NCBI GenBank assembly: GCA_036843405.1
Contig: DAITSJ010000001.1
Coordinates: forward strand, 372,001-436,000
DNA length: 64,000 nt
From: DGNJ01 sp002388905
GTDB lineage: Bacteria > Pseudomonadota > Gammaproteobacteria > Pseudomonadales > Porticoccaceae
Reading direction: 5' to 3'
The stretch's first letter is position 1; every line of letters starts with the position of its first letter. This document shows, in pieces, positions 40,294-48,982 of this stretch. Under the pieces are notes generated by a model. The model was given only the letters and a program-made list of their open reading frames with translations. It searched no databases and was not told the DNA's origin. Both the position numbers and the translations under genes were made by a program.

Positions 40294-42801
40294 TTGAACG
40301 AAACAATAACCAAAGCGGCCGGCCCTCTATCTCTCGAGACTCTGAGAGCGTTGGTGGACAACCAGGATCTCGGTATTGCTCTTCTGGATTCCGGGGGCTC
40401 GGTGCAGTTCTGGAATCGCTGGTTGTCCCTGTGGACGGGCATCGATGGTGACCATGCGCTGGGTCACAAGCTGCCGCAGCTCTTCCCCGACCTGGTCGCC
40501 GGCGAATTTATCGGCGAGGTTGAGAGGGCACTGGCCAGCGGGGCCGGTTTCGCCTGGTCCCAGGATCTCGATCCGGAGCGGATCGATGTACTTGAGACAG
40601 CCATGACCCGGGGCGACCGGGAGCTGCCCCTGCAGAAAGTCAGCTTTACGCCCCTGAACCTGCCCGGACTGGAGGGCGGAGGGCTGTTGCAGGTGGCCGA
40701 GGCGCCCTTTAATCCCCTGGCGCTGCGCAAAGTGGCCCCGTCCCGGCAGGAGGCCCGGGCCGAAGACAACACCAGCCGTCCCGCCGTTTACCTGGAAAGC
40801 GATCGAACGGGCATTCTCTCGGTGGACGAATTCGGTTTTATTCAGGAGGTCAATCCCGCCATGGCAGCCCTTCTCGGCTTTGAGCCGGGCGAGCTTGACG
40901 ACAAACCATTGCGTATTATCTTTCCCGACCTGCCCGGCGAGGAGGTGGGAGAAGATTACCGCCAGCTGATCGCGTTCAAGCAAAAGCAGCATCCGGAAGG
41001 TTTCCTGGAAGCGGTGACCGCCGAGGGGGCTGTGCTCCAGTTGGATGTGCAGGCTTTCGAATCCGCCGGGGGCGGTGGTCGCACAACCCTGTTGTGCCGG
41101 GATGCCACCCGCGGTGCCCGTACCCAGGAAGGGCTGCTGCGCCAACGGGAATTGCTCAGTGCCATTTTCGACCAGGTGGCGGATGCCATTATCCTGGTGG
41201 ATCGGCGCGGCCGCCTGGAAAACATCAACCCGGTGGCCCAGGAATTGCTCGCCCTGGGGCATTCCCGGCACGGGGATCTCCATGTGGACGAAGTGCTCCG
41301 GCTCCTGGACGACAAGGACGAGCCGGTCTATCCGTTCGCCCAGGCCATGAACCGGGAACAGACCGTAAGCCTCACCGAGCCGGTGCACTTGGCCGTATCC
41401 GGCCGGGCGCCGGTGCCGGTGGTCCTGACCGCGCTGCCCGTGCGCAATCGGGCCAGCCGCATTACCGGTTGCGTAATCGTGATGCGCGCCATCAGTGAGT
41501 CCAGGCGGGTCTCCAGCCGGCTCAGCTGGCACGAGACCCACGATCCGCTGACCCAGCTGGCCAACCGACGCCAGATCGAGAACGAAGTGATGCGGGCCAT
41601 CGATGCCGCTCATGTGGATGGTACGACCCACGTCCTGCTCTATATCGATCTCTACAACTTCTCCGTGGTCAACGATACTTGCGGCCATGCCGCCGGCGAT
41701 GAATTGTTGCGCCGGTTTGCCCACCTGCTCAGCCACGAGGTGGGCGACAAGGATGTGGTGGCCCGGATCGGCAACGATGAATTCGCGGTGTTACTCTGGG
41801 ACCGGGACGTGGAGAACGCCCGGGAGGACGCCGAGAATATTCTCTGGAAAATCCGCGAGTTCAGCCTTCCCTGGGGCGAGCGTCGCCTCAAGGTGGGCGC
41901 CAGCATCGGCGCCCACGTCATCGACCGCAAGGCCACATCAGAAATCGAGGTCCTGGTCTCCGCGGGCGCCTCCTGCAGCGCCGCCAAGGAAGCCGGACGG
42001 AACCGTATCCATTTTCAGTACCAGAGCCAGGACATCAGTCACCGCCATAATATCTCCAAATGGACGGCGCGGGTCAGCGAGGCCCTGGAGGAAGACCGGT
42101 TTACCATCTATTGCCAGCCCATTATCCCCCTCCGCAGTCCGGCCGAACATAAACACTACGAAGTGTTGGTGCGCATGGTGGACCCCGCCGGCAACATCGT
42201 ACCGCCGGGAAAGTTCATCCCCGCCGCCGAGTATTCCGGGCTGATAGACGACATCGATCGCTGGGTGCTGGAAAAAGTGATCGGTTCCCTGGAAGCCCTG
42301 GGCCGCCGCAGGCGGGCCGGCCTGAAATTCTCCGTCAACCTCTCGGGCTATACCATCTGCGACGAGGCCTTCCGGGACTATGTGGTGGCGCGCTTCCGGC
42401 GGTCGGATATCGATCCACGATCCATTCAGTTCGAGATCACGGAAACCTCGGCCATCAAGCACTTTGATCGGGCCATGCGCTTTATCCACACGGTCAAGGA
42501 GCTGGGCTGCGTGTTTCTGCTCGATGACTTCGGCAGCGGCCTGTCCTCGTTCGGCTACCTCAAGCAGCTACCGGTGGACTACCTCAAAATCGACGGTGTC
42601 TTCGTCCGCAATATGGAGCTCAACGACGTGGACTTCTCCATGGTCAGCACCATCAACCACCTGGCCCATATTATGGGTATTGCCACCGTGGCCGAGTGCG
42701 TCGAAAACCAGACGCAATTATCCATGCTGGAAGAGATCGGGGTGGATTACGCCCAGGGCTATCATCTGGCCCTGCCCGCCCCGCTCGCGTCGGTGCTCTA
42801 G
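40294..42801 (+). CDS. PAS-GGDEF-EAL signalling protein (probable c-di-GMP phosphodiesterase)
   Basis: An 835-residue cytosolic protein starting at a TTG (no early ATG in frame). Three PAS-like sensor regions lie at about 15-90, 165-240 and 285-360. A GGDEF domain follows (about 410-575) whose signature is G493-N-D-E-F (GNDEF), so one conserved Gly is replaced. The EAL domain (about 585-835) has E623-V-L in place of EAL but keeps NLSG, FEITETS, LLDDFGSG, YLKIDG, VAECVE and AQGYH, the full set of metal and catalytic residues. Likely c-di-GMP breakdown, with the GGDEF domain regulatory or weakly active. The signal sensed is unknown. Confidence 0.88.
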   Translation: MNETITKAAGPLSLETLRALVDNQDLGIALLDSGGSVQFWNRWLSLWTGIDGDHALGHKLPQLFPDLVAGEFIGEVERALASGAGFAWSQDLDPERIDVLETAMTRGDRELPLQKVSFTPLNLPGLEGGGLLQVAEAPFNPLALRKVAPSRQEARAEDNTSRPAVYLESDRTGILSVDEFGFIQEVNPAMAALLGFEPGELDDKPLRIIFPDLPGEEVGEDYRQLIAFKQKQHPEGFLEAVTAEGAVLQLDVQAFESAGGGGRTTLLCRDATRGARTQEGLLRQRELLSAIFDQVADAIILVDRRGRLENINPVAQELLALGHSRHGDLHVDEVLRLLDDKDEPVYPFAQAMNREQTVSLTEPVHLAVSGRAPVPVVLTALPVRNRASRITGCVIVMRAISESRRVSSRLSWHETHDPLTQLANRRQIENEVMRAIDAAHVDGTTHVLLYIDLYNFSVVNDTCGHAAGDELLRRFAHLLSHEVGDKDVVARIGNDEFAVLLWDRDVENAREDAENILWKIREFSLPWGERRLKVGASIGAHVIDRKATSEIEVLVSAGASCSAAKEAGRNRIHFQYQSQDISHRHNISKWTARVSEALEEDRFTIYCQPIIPLRSPAEHKHYEVLVRMVDPAGNIVPPGKFIPAAEYSGLIDDIDRWVLEKVIGSLEALGRRRRAGLKFSVNLSGYTICDEAFRDYVVARFRRSDIDPRSIQFEITETSAIKHFDRAMRFIHTVKELGCVFLLDDFGSGLSSFGYLKQLPVDYLKIDGVFVRNMELNDVDFSMVSTINHLAHIMGIATVAECVENQTQLSMLEEIGVDYAQGYHLALPAPLASVL

Positions 42802-42810
42802 GCCGCACCC

Positions 42811-42837
42811 GGCCGGGCCGCTCCTGGCCGGGCCGCT
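42811..42837. repeat. Short GC-rich direct repeat after the GGDEF-EAL gene
   Basis: GGCCGGGCCGCT occurs at 42811-42822 and 42826-42837, separated by CCT. Two copies of a 15-nt unit. Probably polymerase slippage in GC-rich DNA; it might form a weak hairpin. Confidence 0.6.
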
Positions 42838-42846
42838 ACCCGAGGC

Positions 42847-43872
42847 TTAGTCCGCCTTGCCCTGGCGGGCCAGGTTGAAGGAGTCCAGTACGCCCCAGTA
42901 CTGGCGCAGCGGCAGCCGGGGACCGAACTGCGACACCACTGTCGCCGCGGCGAGGCAGGCGAACTCACCCGCCTCGCGGGCCGGCCAGCCCTGGGTAATG
43001 CCATAAAGGTAGGCGCCGGCGAACATGTCGCCGGCACCGTTGCTGTCCACGGCGGTGACCGCCTCGCCGGCAATGGTATGCAGTTCTCCGTCGTCGTAGA
43101 TGAGGGCGCCCTCCTTGCCCAGGGTGATGACATAGCTGTCCGCCCAGTCGCTCATTTCCTCCGCAGCGTCGCGCAGGGTTTCCCTGCCGGTCCACGCCAG
43201 GGCTTCTTCCCGGTTGCAGAACAGCAAATCAACTCGGCGGTCGACGATCTCTTTCAGCTGATCCCGGAAGTTGGCCACGATGCCCGGATCGGAGAGGCTG
43301 AAGGCGAAGCGGGTGCCGGATTTCCGGGCATGGTTGCGGGCGGCAACAGCAGCGGCGCGCCCGGTTTCCGAGGTGGCCAGATAACCCTCCACGTAGAGAT
43401 ACTGGGAATCGGCGATGGCCTCCGGACTCAGGTCCTCCGGTGCCAGGGTCTCGCTAATCCCCAGAAATGTGTTCATGGAGCGCTCGGCATCCGGGGTGAT
43501 CATCACCAGGCATCGGCCCGTGATGCCCTCCGGCAGGCCGTCCTTACCGGCATGGTCGACGCCCGCTTCCGCCATGTCATTGAGGTAGAAATGGCCGTTG
43601 TCGTCGTCAGCCACCTTGCCGGTAAAGAATGTCCTGCCGCCAAACCCGGTCACGGCAATGATGGTATTGGCGGCGGAGCCGCCGCTGGCCCGCCGGGATG
43701 CGGTCAGGTGGTCCTGCAGATCATCGACAAGCTCGCGCTGGCGGTCCTCGTCAACCAATGTCATCCAGCCCTTCTCGACACCCAGTTTTGAAAGATCCTT
43801 GTCGGTGACTTCGATTTCGGTATCCACCAGGGCCGCGCCCAGGCCGTACACATGATATTTTTTGTCTGACAT
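42847..43872 (-). CDS. PfkB family sugar/nucleoside kinase (adenosine kinase-like)
   Basis: A 341-residue cytosolic kinase of the ribokinase/PfkB family. The ATG at 43872 (MSDKKYHVYGLGAALVD) follows AAGGA. The substrate-binding GGSAANTIIA and the catalytic motif AVDSNGAGDMFAGAYLYG are visible; DSNGAGD replaces the usual DTxGAGD. This group is commonly annotated as adenosine kinase, which is likely but not proven from sequence alone. Neither neighbour is functionally linked. Confidence 0.85.
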   Translation of the reverse strand: MSDKKYHVYGLGAALVDTEIEVTDKDLSKLGVEKGWMTLVDEDRQRELVDDLQDHLTASRRASGGSAANTIIAVTGFGGRTFFTGKVADDDNGHFYLNDMAEAGVDHAGKDGLPEGITGRCLVMITPDAERSMNTFLGISETLAPEDLSPEAIADSQYLYVEGYLATSETGRAAAVAARNHARKSGTRFAFSLSDPGIVANFRDQLKEIVDRRVDLLFCNREEALAWTGRETLRDAAEEMSDWADSYVITLGKEGALIYDDGELHTIAGEAVTAVDSNGAGDMFAGAYLYGITQGWPAREAGEFACLAAATVVSQFGPRLPLRQYWGVLDSFNLARQGKAD

Positions 43873-44036
43873 AACCCATCCTTTAATCCGGACGGGCATT
43901 ATCGCCGGAATGGCCCGGGAGTTAAACCGGCGGCATCATGGCCCGGTACCGGCAGTTGTCAGGGATGAGTTGGCGGGCGAGAATGCCCGCTTTCGGTTCC
44001 CGGGAGCCGGTATCCCGCCGTTAAGAGGTTGCTCCA

Positions 44037-46358
44037 TTGGCCAGGAAGCGAACGAGAAATTCGAGCAGAAAAAAGCGCAGGGCGAAAAAGGGCGCGGGCC
44101 GCCGGTGGCTCTGGCGGTTAGCGGCGCTGTTGCTGGTGGCTGCGGTTGCGGGCGTGACGATTCTGGATATTATCGTGCGCAACCGATTCGCCGGCGCCAA
44201 GTGGGAGCTGCCAGCCCATGTTTACAGCCGCTCCCTGGAACTCTACGAAGGCAGGGAACTGGCACTGGCGGACCTTCGCTGGGAACTGGAGCAACTGGGT
44301 TATCGACAGGTGGACCGGGTCCGCGGCCCGGGTCAGTACCGGCTCACGGGACCGCAACTGGTGCTCCACACACGCCCCTTTCGATTCTGGGACGGCGACG
44401 AGCCCGCCCGGCGTCTCCGGCTTGCCTTCGGCAATGGCAAGCTGCGCACCATGGATGTTGCCGGCAACAGGATGTCGCTGGTGCGACTGGAGCCGCTGGC
44501 CATTGGCGGCATCTATCCCGATCACGCCGAGGATCGGGTTCTTGTGCGTCTGGAACAGTTGCCCCCCTACCTGGTGGACGGCCTGATTGCCGTGGAGGAC
44601 CGGGATTTTTACGATCACCGCGGGGTCTCCCCCAGGGCCATCGCCCGGGCCTTTCTGGCCAACCTCAAGGCGGGTGCCACGGTTCAGGGTGGCAGCACCA
44701 TCACCCAGCAGCTGGTCAAGAATTTCTATCTGACCCGGGAAAGAAGCCTGGTGCGCAAGGGGCTGGAAGCGGTCATGGCGCTACTGCTGGAACTGCATTA
44801 CAGCAAGGGTGAAATTCTCGAGGCCTATATAAACGAGGTTTATCTGGGCCAGTCCGGCAATCGGGCCATACACGGGTTTGGCCAGGCCAGCCGCCACTAC
44901 TTCCGGCAGCCGATAGGCGAACTGGAGCCCCACCAGGTGGCGTTGCTGGTGGCCCTGGTCAAGGGCGCGTCCTACTATGATCCCTGGCGGCATCCGGAGC
45001 GGTCCCGGGGCCGGCGCAACCTGGTCCTCGAGATTTTCAGGGACCAGGGCCTGATCGACGAGAATGTCGCGCGGGAGGCCAAAAGCCGACCCCTGGGGGT
45101 GGCCGAGCGACCCGGCTCCTCCGCCAATCCCTATCCCGACTACCTGGATCTGGTGCGCCGACAACTGGCACGGGACTACCGGGAGCAGGATATCAGGACC
45201 GCGGGGCTTCGGATTTTTACCCATTTTGATCCTCAAGTGCAGCGGCGGGTAGAGCAGAGTATCGCGTCCGTACTGACATCACTGGAGTCCGGCTATCGGC
45301 TGGAGCCCAATTCGCTGCAGGCCGCTTCCCTGGTGGTGAGAACCGGCACCGCCGACGTCCTGGCCCTCGCCGGCGGGCGCAAGGCCGGCTACGCCGGCTT
45401 CAATCGGGCCCTGGAGGCCCGTCGCCAGGTGGGCTCCACCATCAAGCCGGCCGTTTACCTGGCTGCCCTGGCCCGAGAAAGTGACTTTACGCTTACCACG
45501 CCCATTGACGACTCTCCCCTGTCGGTTGCCACCGAAAATGGCGAGACCTGGTCGCCCAGGAATTTCGAACGCGAGAGCCACGGCTGGGTGCCGCTTTACG
45601 AGGCCCTGGCCCAATCCTATAACCAGGCCACGGCCAGGCTGGGCATGGAGTTGGGTCTCGATTCAGTGGCCGCGACCATTCGTGGCCTCGGTTATGACGG
45701 CCCGCTAAATCCCGTGCCGTCGATGTTGCTGGGCTCCACTGCCATGGCCCCGTTCGAAGTGGCCGAGATGTACCACACCATCGCCGCCGAGGGCTTCCAT
45801 AGTCCCCTGCGCGCCATTCGCTCGGTCTACGATGCCGACAATAACCCCCTGAAACGCTACGGGTTTGAAACCGAGCAGCGCTTCGACCCGGCCACCATGC
45901 ACCTGCTCCAGTATGGCCTCCAGGCGGCCACCCGGGAAGGTACCGGCACCGGCGTTTACCGTTACCTGCCAGATGATGTCGCCGCCGCCGGCAAGACCGG
46001 CACCTCCAACGGTCAGCGCGACAGCTGGTTCGCCGGTTTTGTCGACGACTATGTGGGCGTCGTCTGGGTGGGTCGGGACGACAACGGCAGAATGCCTCTC
46101 ACCGGCGGCACCGGAGCGCTTCAGGTCTGGGCCGATGCCATGGCGGGTTTGGATGTGGCGTCGCTGCCCTTCGTCAAACCGGAGGAGGTGGAGTACCATT
46201 GGGTGGAGCCCTATCGCCAGCGACTGAGTGGCGAGGGCTGCCAGGGGGCCCGCTTTATCCCCTACATTCGTGGCACGGCGCCGGAACGGAAGGGACCCTG
46301 CCATCGGCCTCCGGGCCGGGAAATTATCGATTGGTTCAAGGATGTCTTCGGTCTATGA
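44037..46358 (+). CDS. mrcB: Penicillin-binding protein 1B (bifunctional peptidoglycan synthase)
   Basis: A 773-residue class A penicillin-binding protein. It starts at a TTG after AAGAGG. A basic cytosolic tail precedes one membrane span (about 25-45), then the UB2H region, then a GT51 transglycosylase (Glu187 in AVEDRDFYDHRG, then GGSTITQQLVKNFYLT). The transpeptidase has Ser467-T-I-Lys470, the SYN motif (AQSYNQATA) and KTGTSNGQRDSWF. It makes and cross-links glycan strands. The next gene overlaps by 4 nt and encodes its probable lipoprotein activator. Confidence 0.96.
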   Translation: MARKRTRNSSRKKRRAKKGAGRRWLWRLAALLLVAAVAGVTILDIIVRNRFAGAKWELPAHVYSRSLELYEGRELALADLRWELEQLGYRQVDRVRGPGQYRLTGPQLVLHTRPFRFWDGDEPARRLRLAFGNGKLRTMDVAGNRMSLVRLEPLAIGGIYPDHAEDRVLVRLEQLPPYLVDGLIAVEDRDFYDHRGVSPRAIARAFLANLKAGATVQGGSTITQQLVKNFYLTRERSLVRKGLEAVMALLLELHYSKGEILEAYINEVYLGQSGNRAIHGFGQASRHYFRQPIGELEPHQVALLVALVKGASYYDPWRHPERSRGRRNLVLEIFRDQGLIDENVAREAKSRPLGVAERPGSSANPYPDYLDLVRRQLARDYREQDIRTAGLRIFTHFDPQVQRRVEQSIASVLTSLESGYRLEPNSLQAASLVVRTGTADVLALAGGRKAGYAGFNRALEARRQVGSTIKPAVYLAALARESDFTLTTPIDDSPLSVATENGETWSPRNFERESHGWVPLYEALAQSYNQATARLGMELGLDSVAATIRGLGYDGPLNPVPSMLLGSTAMAPFEVAEMYHTIAAEGFHSPLRAIRSVYDADNNPLKRYGFETEQRFDPATMHLLQYGLQAATREGTGTGVYRYLPDDVAAAGKTGTSNGQRDSWFAGFVDDYVGVVWVGRDDNGRMPLTGGTGALQVWADAMAGLDVASLPFVKPEEVEYHWVEPYRQRLSGEGCQGARFIPYIRGTAPERKGPCHRPPGREIIDWFKDVFGL

Positions 46359-46867
46359 GAAAAGCGTTTGCCATTGTCCTTGCTGTGCCCATAGTGCTGG
46401 CGATGTCTGCCTGTGCGCCCATGGGTCCTGCGCCCACGGGCACCTCCTGGCCATCGGCTCCCAGTAACGGGCCTGGGGGCTCGGCCAATTTGCCGGAAGC
46501 GGAACCCGGTACGCCCGATGCCTCGCCCGACAGCGCGGAAAGTGGCACCGGTGCGGACATCATCATGCCCGATCAGGAACCGAAAGGCAGCGGTACGGAC
46601 GTGGTTGTCGATGAACTGTTGGAACGGGGTTGGCGTTACTACCAGCAGGGTGATCACGACCGTGCCCTGGCCGTGGCCGAACGGGCCCAGGGTATTGCCC
46701 CCCGGCACCCCGAATCCTACCTGCTCATGGCCAGCAGCCAGTTGGCCCTGTACCGCAATGGCGTCGCCGAACAACTTGCCCGCCGGGGGCTGTCCCTGAG
46801 CCGGGCCGGCACCGAGGTCAACCGGCGACTGCAGGCCCTGCTCGCGGAAATTACCGCCATGCGCTAG
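46355..46867 (+). CDS. lpoP: TPR lipoprotein, probable PBP1B activator (LpoP-like)
   Basis: A 170-residue lipoprotein. The signal peptide (1-19) ends in LAMSAC, with the lipid-bearing Cys20. A flexible Pro/Ser/Gly-rich linker (21-85) follows, then a TPR-like helical domain (about 86-165: LLERGWRYYQQGDHDRALAVAERA ... YLLMASSQLALYRNGVAEQLARRG). In Pseudomonas aeruginosa, LpoP is a TPR lipoprotein in the mrcB operon that activates PBP1b. The same layout here, overlapping mrcB by 4 nt, makes that role likely. E. coli uses LpoB, which is unrelated in sequence. Confidence 0.82.
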   Translation: MRKAFAIVLAVPIVLAMSACAPMGPAPTGTSWPSAPSNGPGGSANLPEAEPGTPDASPDSAESGTGADIIMPDQEPKGSGTDVVVDELLERGWRYYQQGDHDRALAVAERAQGIAPRHPESYLLMASSQLALYRNGVAEQLARRGLSLSRAGTEVNRRLQALLAEITAMR

Positions 46868-47910
46868 CCCAGTTCCACCAGCTTGAATTTGCCGGTCCGG
46901 ACCGGCGTGGCGATATGGGCGAAACGCCGTTGCGCGAGGGTTTCCAGGGGAATAAAGCTGTTGACCACGAACAGGGCGCGTCCACCGGGAGCCAGTAATC
47001 GCCGGGTCGCGTTCAGGAATTTGTCCGTCAGGCCGCCCGACCGTGCGAAGCCCTGATGGAAGGGGGGGTTGCAGACAATGGTCTCGAAGGAACCGCCCAG
47101 GCGATCGCCGGCGTCCGAGGCCGATACCCGGCCGGCTATACCGTGCTCGCGGAAATTGTGTTGGCAGGCGAGGAGCGCGGCCGCACAGTTATCGGTGGCG
47201 GTAATGTCCTTTATTCCCAGTGCGGCCGCTTGCAGGGAAAGGTATCCGTAGCCGCAGCCCAGATCGAGCAAGCGTATGGGCTGTCGGCGCCAGACGGCAA
47301 ACCGGGCGGCAAAAAAGTCCGGCAAATGGCCTGCCAGAAGCGCGCTGCCCGCATCTTCCTTATCCCAGCCGAATAGTCCCGGTTTGCTGTACACCGGCTT
47401 GCCGTCAATGCACAGGATTTTCCGCAGCCGTTTGTAGTCCCGGTCATCCAGGGGTGAAGCTGTACGCCGGCTGCTCGCCAGACGGGCAGTGACCCGGTAA
47501 AGCTTTCCCTGTTTTTCCAGCACCGCTTTGTCGCCGAACAACACCCCGATGGTTTTTGCATAGGTCTTGATGCCCTCGTCCTTGGCGCCGGTCAACACCA
47601 GCCGGCCGCCGGGGACGAGCCGTTGCGCGGCACTGTTGGCGATATGGTGGACCACGGCTTTTTCCTTTGAAATCCGGTAAGCGATGGCGTCCAGCGAATG
47701 GGCGGGCCAGCTGCTGAAATCGAAATCGCAGAAGTGGCAGGGCAGGCCCCGCCGCTCGGCCTGGTCGGCCAGGTCCCTACGGTTGGTGAGCACTGTCTGG
47801 CCGTCGGGTACGGCGGCCAGCCCCTCGGCCAGGTTTTCGTCCGCCACCAGCAGGCTGTTTTTGCCCGCATCCTGCAGTGCCGGCAGTAACGGTGCCAGTT
47901 CGTCGGTCAC
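46864..47910 (-). CDS. RsmC-like rRNA guanine-N2 methyltransferase
   Basis: A 348-residue protein with the two-domain RsmC/RlmG layout. The N-terminal domain lacks a good SAM motif; the C-terminal domain has LLDLGCGYGYLSLQAAALG and the catalytic NPPFHQG motif of N2-guanine methyltransferases. I start it at the GTG at 47910 because it clears the hemB stop; a start at 47949 overlapping hemB is possible. GLFGWDKEDAGSALLAGHLP matches the family FSRxxxDxGSxLLL segment loosely. RsmC is more likely than RlmG by length. It converges on lpoP with a 4-nt overlap. Confidence 0.8.
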   Translation of the reverse strand: MTDELAPLLPALQDAGKNSLLVADENLAEGLAAVPDGQTVLTNRRDLADQAERRGLPCHFCDFDFSSWPAHSLDAIAYRISKEKAVVHHIANSAAQRLVPGGRLVLTGAKDEGIKTYAKTIGVLFGDKAVLEKQGKLYRVTARLASSRRTASPLDDRDYKRLRKILCIDGKPVYSKPGLFGWDKEDAGSALLAGHLPDFFAARFAVWRRQPIRLLDLGCGYGYLSLQAAALGIKDITATDNCAAALLACQHNFREHGIAGRVSASDAGDRLGGSFETIVCNPPFHQGFARSGGLTDKFLNATRRLLAPGGRALFVVNSFIPLETLAQRRFAHIATPVRTGKFKLVELG

Positions 47911-47914
47911 TGTC

Positions 47915-48925
47915 TCAGCGGTCGAGGAGCCGGGCCGCGGCCACGGCAAAGTAGCTCAGGACGGCGTCGGCACCGGCCCGCTTGAAGGCGAGCAGGGATT
48001 CCATCATTACCTTGTCCCGGTCAAGCCAGCCTTTCTCGAAGGCCGCCATATGCATGGCGTACTCGCCGCTCACCTGGTACACAAAGGTGGGTGCTCCCAG
48101 TTCCCGCTTGACCCGGCTGACCACATCCAGATAGGGCATGCCCGGTTTGATCATGATCATGTCGGCGCCCTCGGCCAGGTCCAGGGCGCATTCGTGGAGG
48201 GCTTCGTCGCCGTTGGCCGGGTCCATCTGGTACGTGGACTTGTCGCCGCCCTTGAGGTTGGCGGACGAACCCACGGCGTCCCGGAAGGGGCCGTAATAGT
48301 TGGAGGCATATTTGGCGGCATAGGAGAGGATCTTGCAGTTGATGTGACCCTCGGTCTCCAGGGCATTGCGGATGGCTCCGATGCGTCCGTCCATCATGTC
48401 CGACGGCGCGATAATATCGGCGCCGGCCTCGGCGTGGGAAAGAGCCTGGCGGGTCAGGGTCTCAACGGTCAGGTCGTTGAGCACGTAACCGGTATTGTCG
48501 AGGATGCCGTCCTGACCATGCACGGTGAAGGGGTCCAGGGCCACGTCGGTGATTATGCCCAGTTCGGGCACCGCGTCCTTCACCGCCTTGGTCGCACGCT
48601 GGGCGAGGCCGTCGAGGTTGTAGGCCTCCTCCGCCATCTCGGATTTCTTCTCCGCCGGCGTGACCGGAAACAGGGCGATGGCGGGCAACCCCAGGTCCGC
48701 CCAATGCCTGGCCTCGCCCACCAGTTCGTCGATGGACAGGCGCTCTATCCCGGGCATGGAGGGTACGCTTTCCCGCTGGTTTTTTCCTTCCAGGACGAAA
48801 ACGGGGTAGATCAGATCGTCCACCGACAGACGGTTTTCCCGCACCAGGCGGCGGGCGAAATCGGCACTGCGAGTGCGGCGCATCCGGCTGGCGGGGTAGG
48901 CGCCCCGGTAACTGTGGAAACTCAT
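47915..48925 (-). CDS. hemB: Delta-aminolevulinic acid dehydratase (porphobilinogen synthase)
   Basis: A 336-residue TIM-barrel enzyme that joins two aminolevulinate molecules. The ATG at 48925 follows AAGGA. Catalytic lysine regions are ILSYAAKYASNYYGPFRDA and DMIMIKPGMPYLDVV. The metal-site segment reads DVALDPFTVHGQDG, with Asp residues where the zinc form has three cysteines, so this is the magnesium-type enzyme seen in Pseudomonas. A -10-like TATGAT lies at 48957-48962 on the minus strand. The MITE-like element starts 58 bp upstream of the start codon. Confidence 0.96.
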   Translation of the reverse strand: MSFHSYRGAYPASRMRRTRSADFARRLVRENRLSVDDLIYPVFVLEGKNQRESVPSMPGIERLSIDELVGEARHWADLGLPAIALFPVTPAEKKSEMAEEAYNLDGLAQRATKAVKDAVPELGIITDVALDPFTVHGQDGILDNTGYVLNDLTVETLTRQALSHAEAGADIIAPSDMMDGRIGAIRNALETEGHINCKILSYAAKYASNYYGPFRDAVGSSANLKGGDKSTYQMDPANGDEALHECALDLAEGADMIMIKPGMPYLDVVSRVKRELGAPTFVYQVSGEYAMHMAAFEKGWLDRDKVMMESLLAFKRAGADAVLSYFAVAAARLLDR

Positions 48926-48982
48926 GGTTGCATTCCTTGTGGTAATCTTTCGCGCCATCATACGAAAAAAACGGGAGATCGA

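Noticed and set aside
42811..42837. Start of a larger repeat array or CRISPR
   Set aside because: Only two copies of a 15-nt unit with no spacers; slippage explains it.
43873..44036. Frameshifted or alternative start region for PBP1B
   Set aside because: The TTG at 44037 with AAGAGG upstream gives a normal basic N-terminus and anchor; nothing upstream in frame matches the family.
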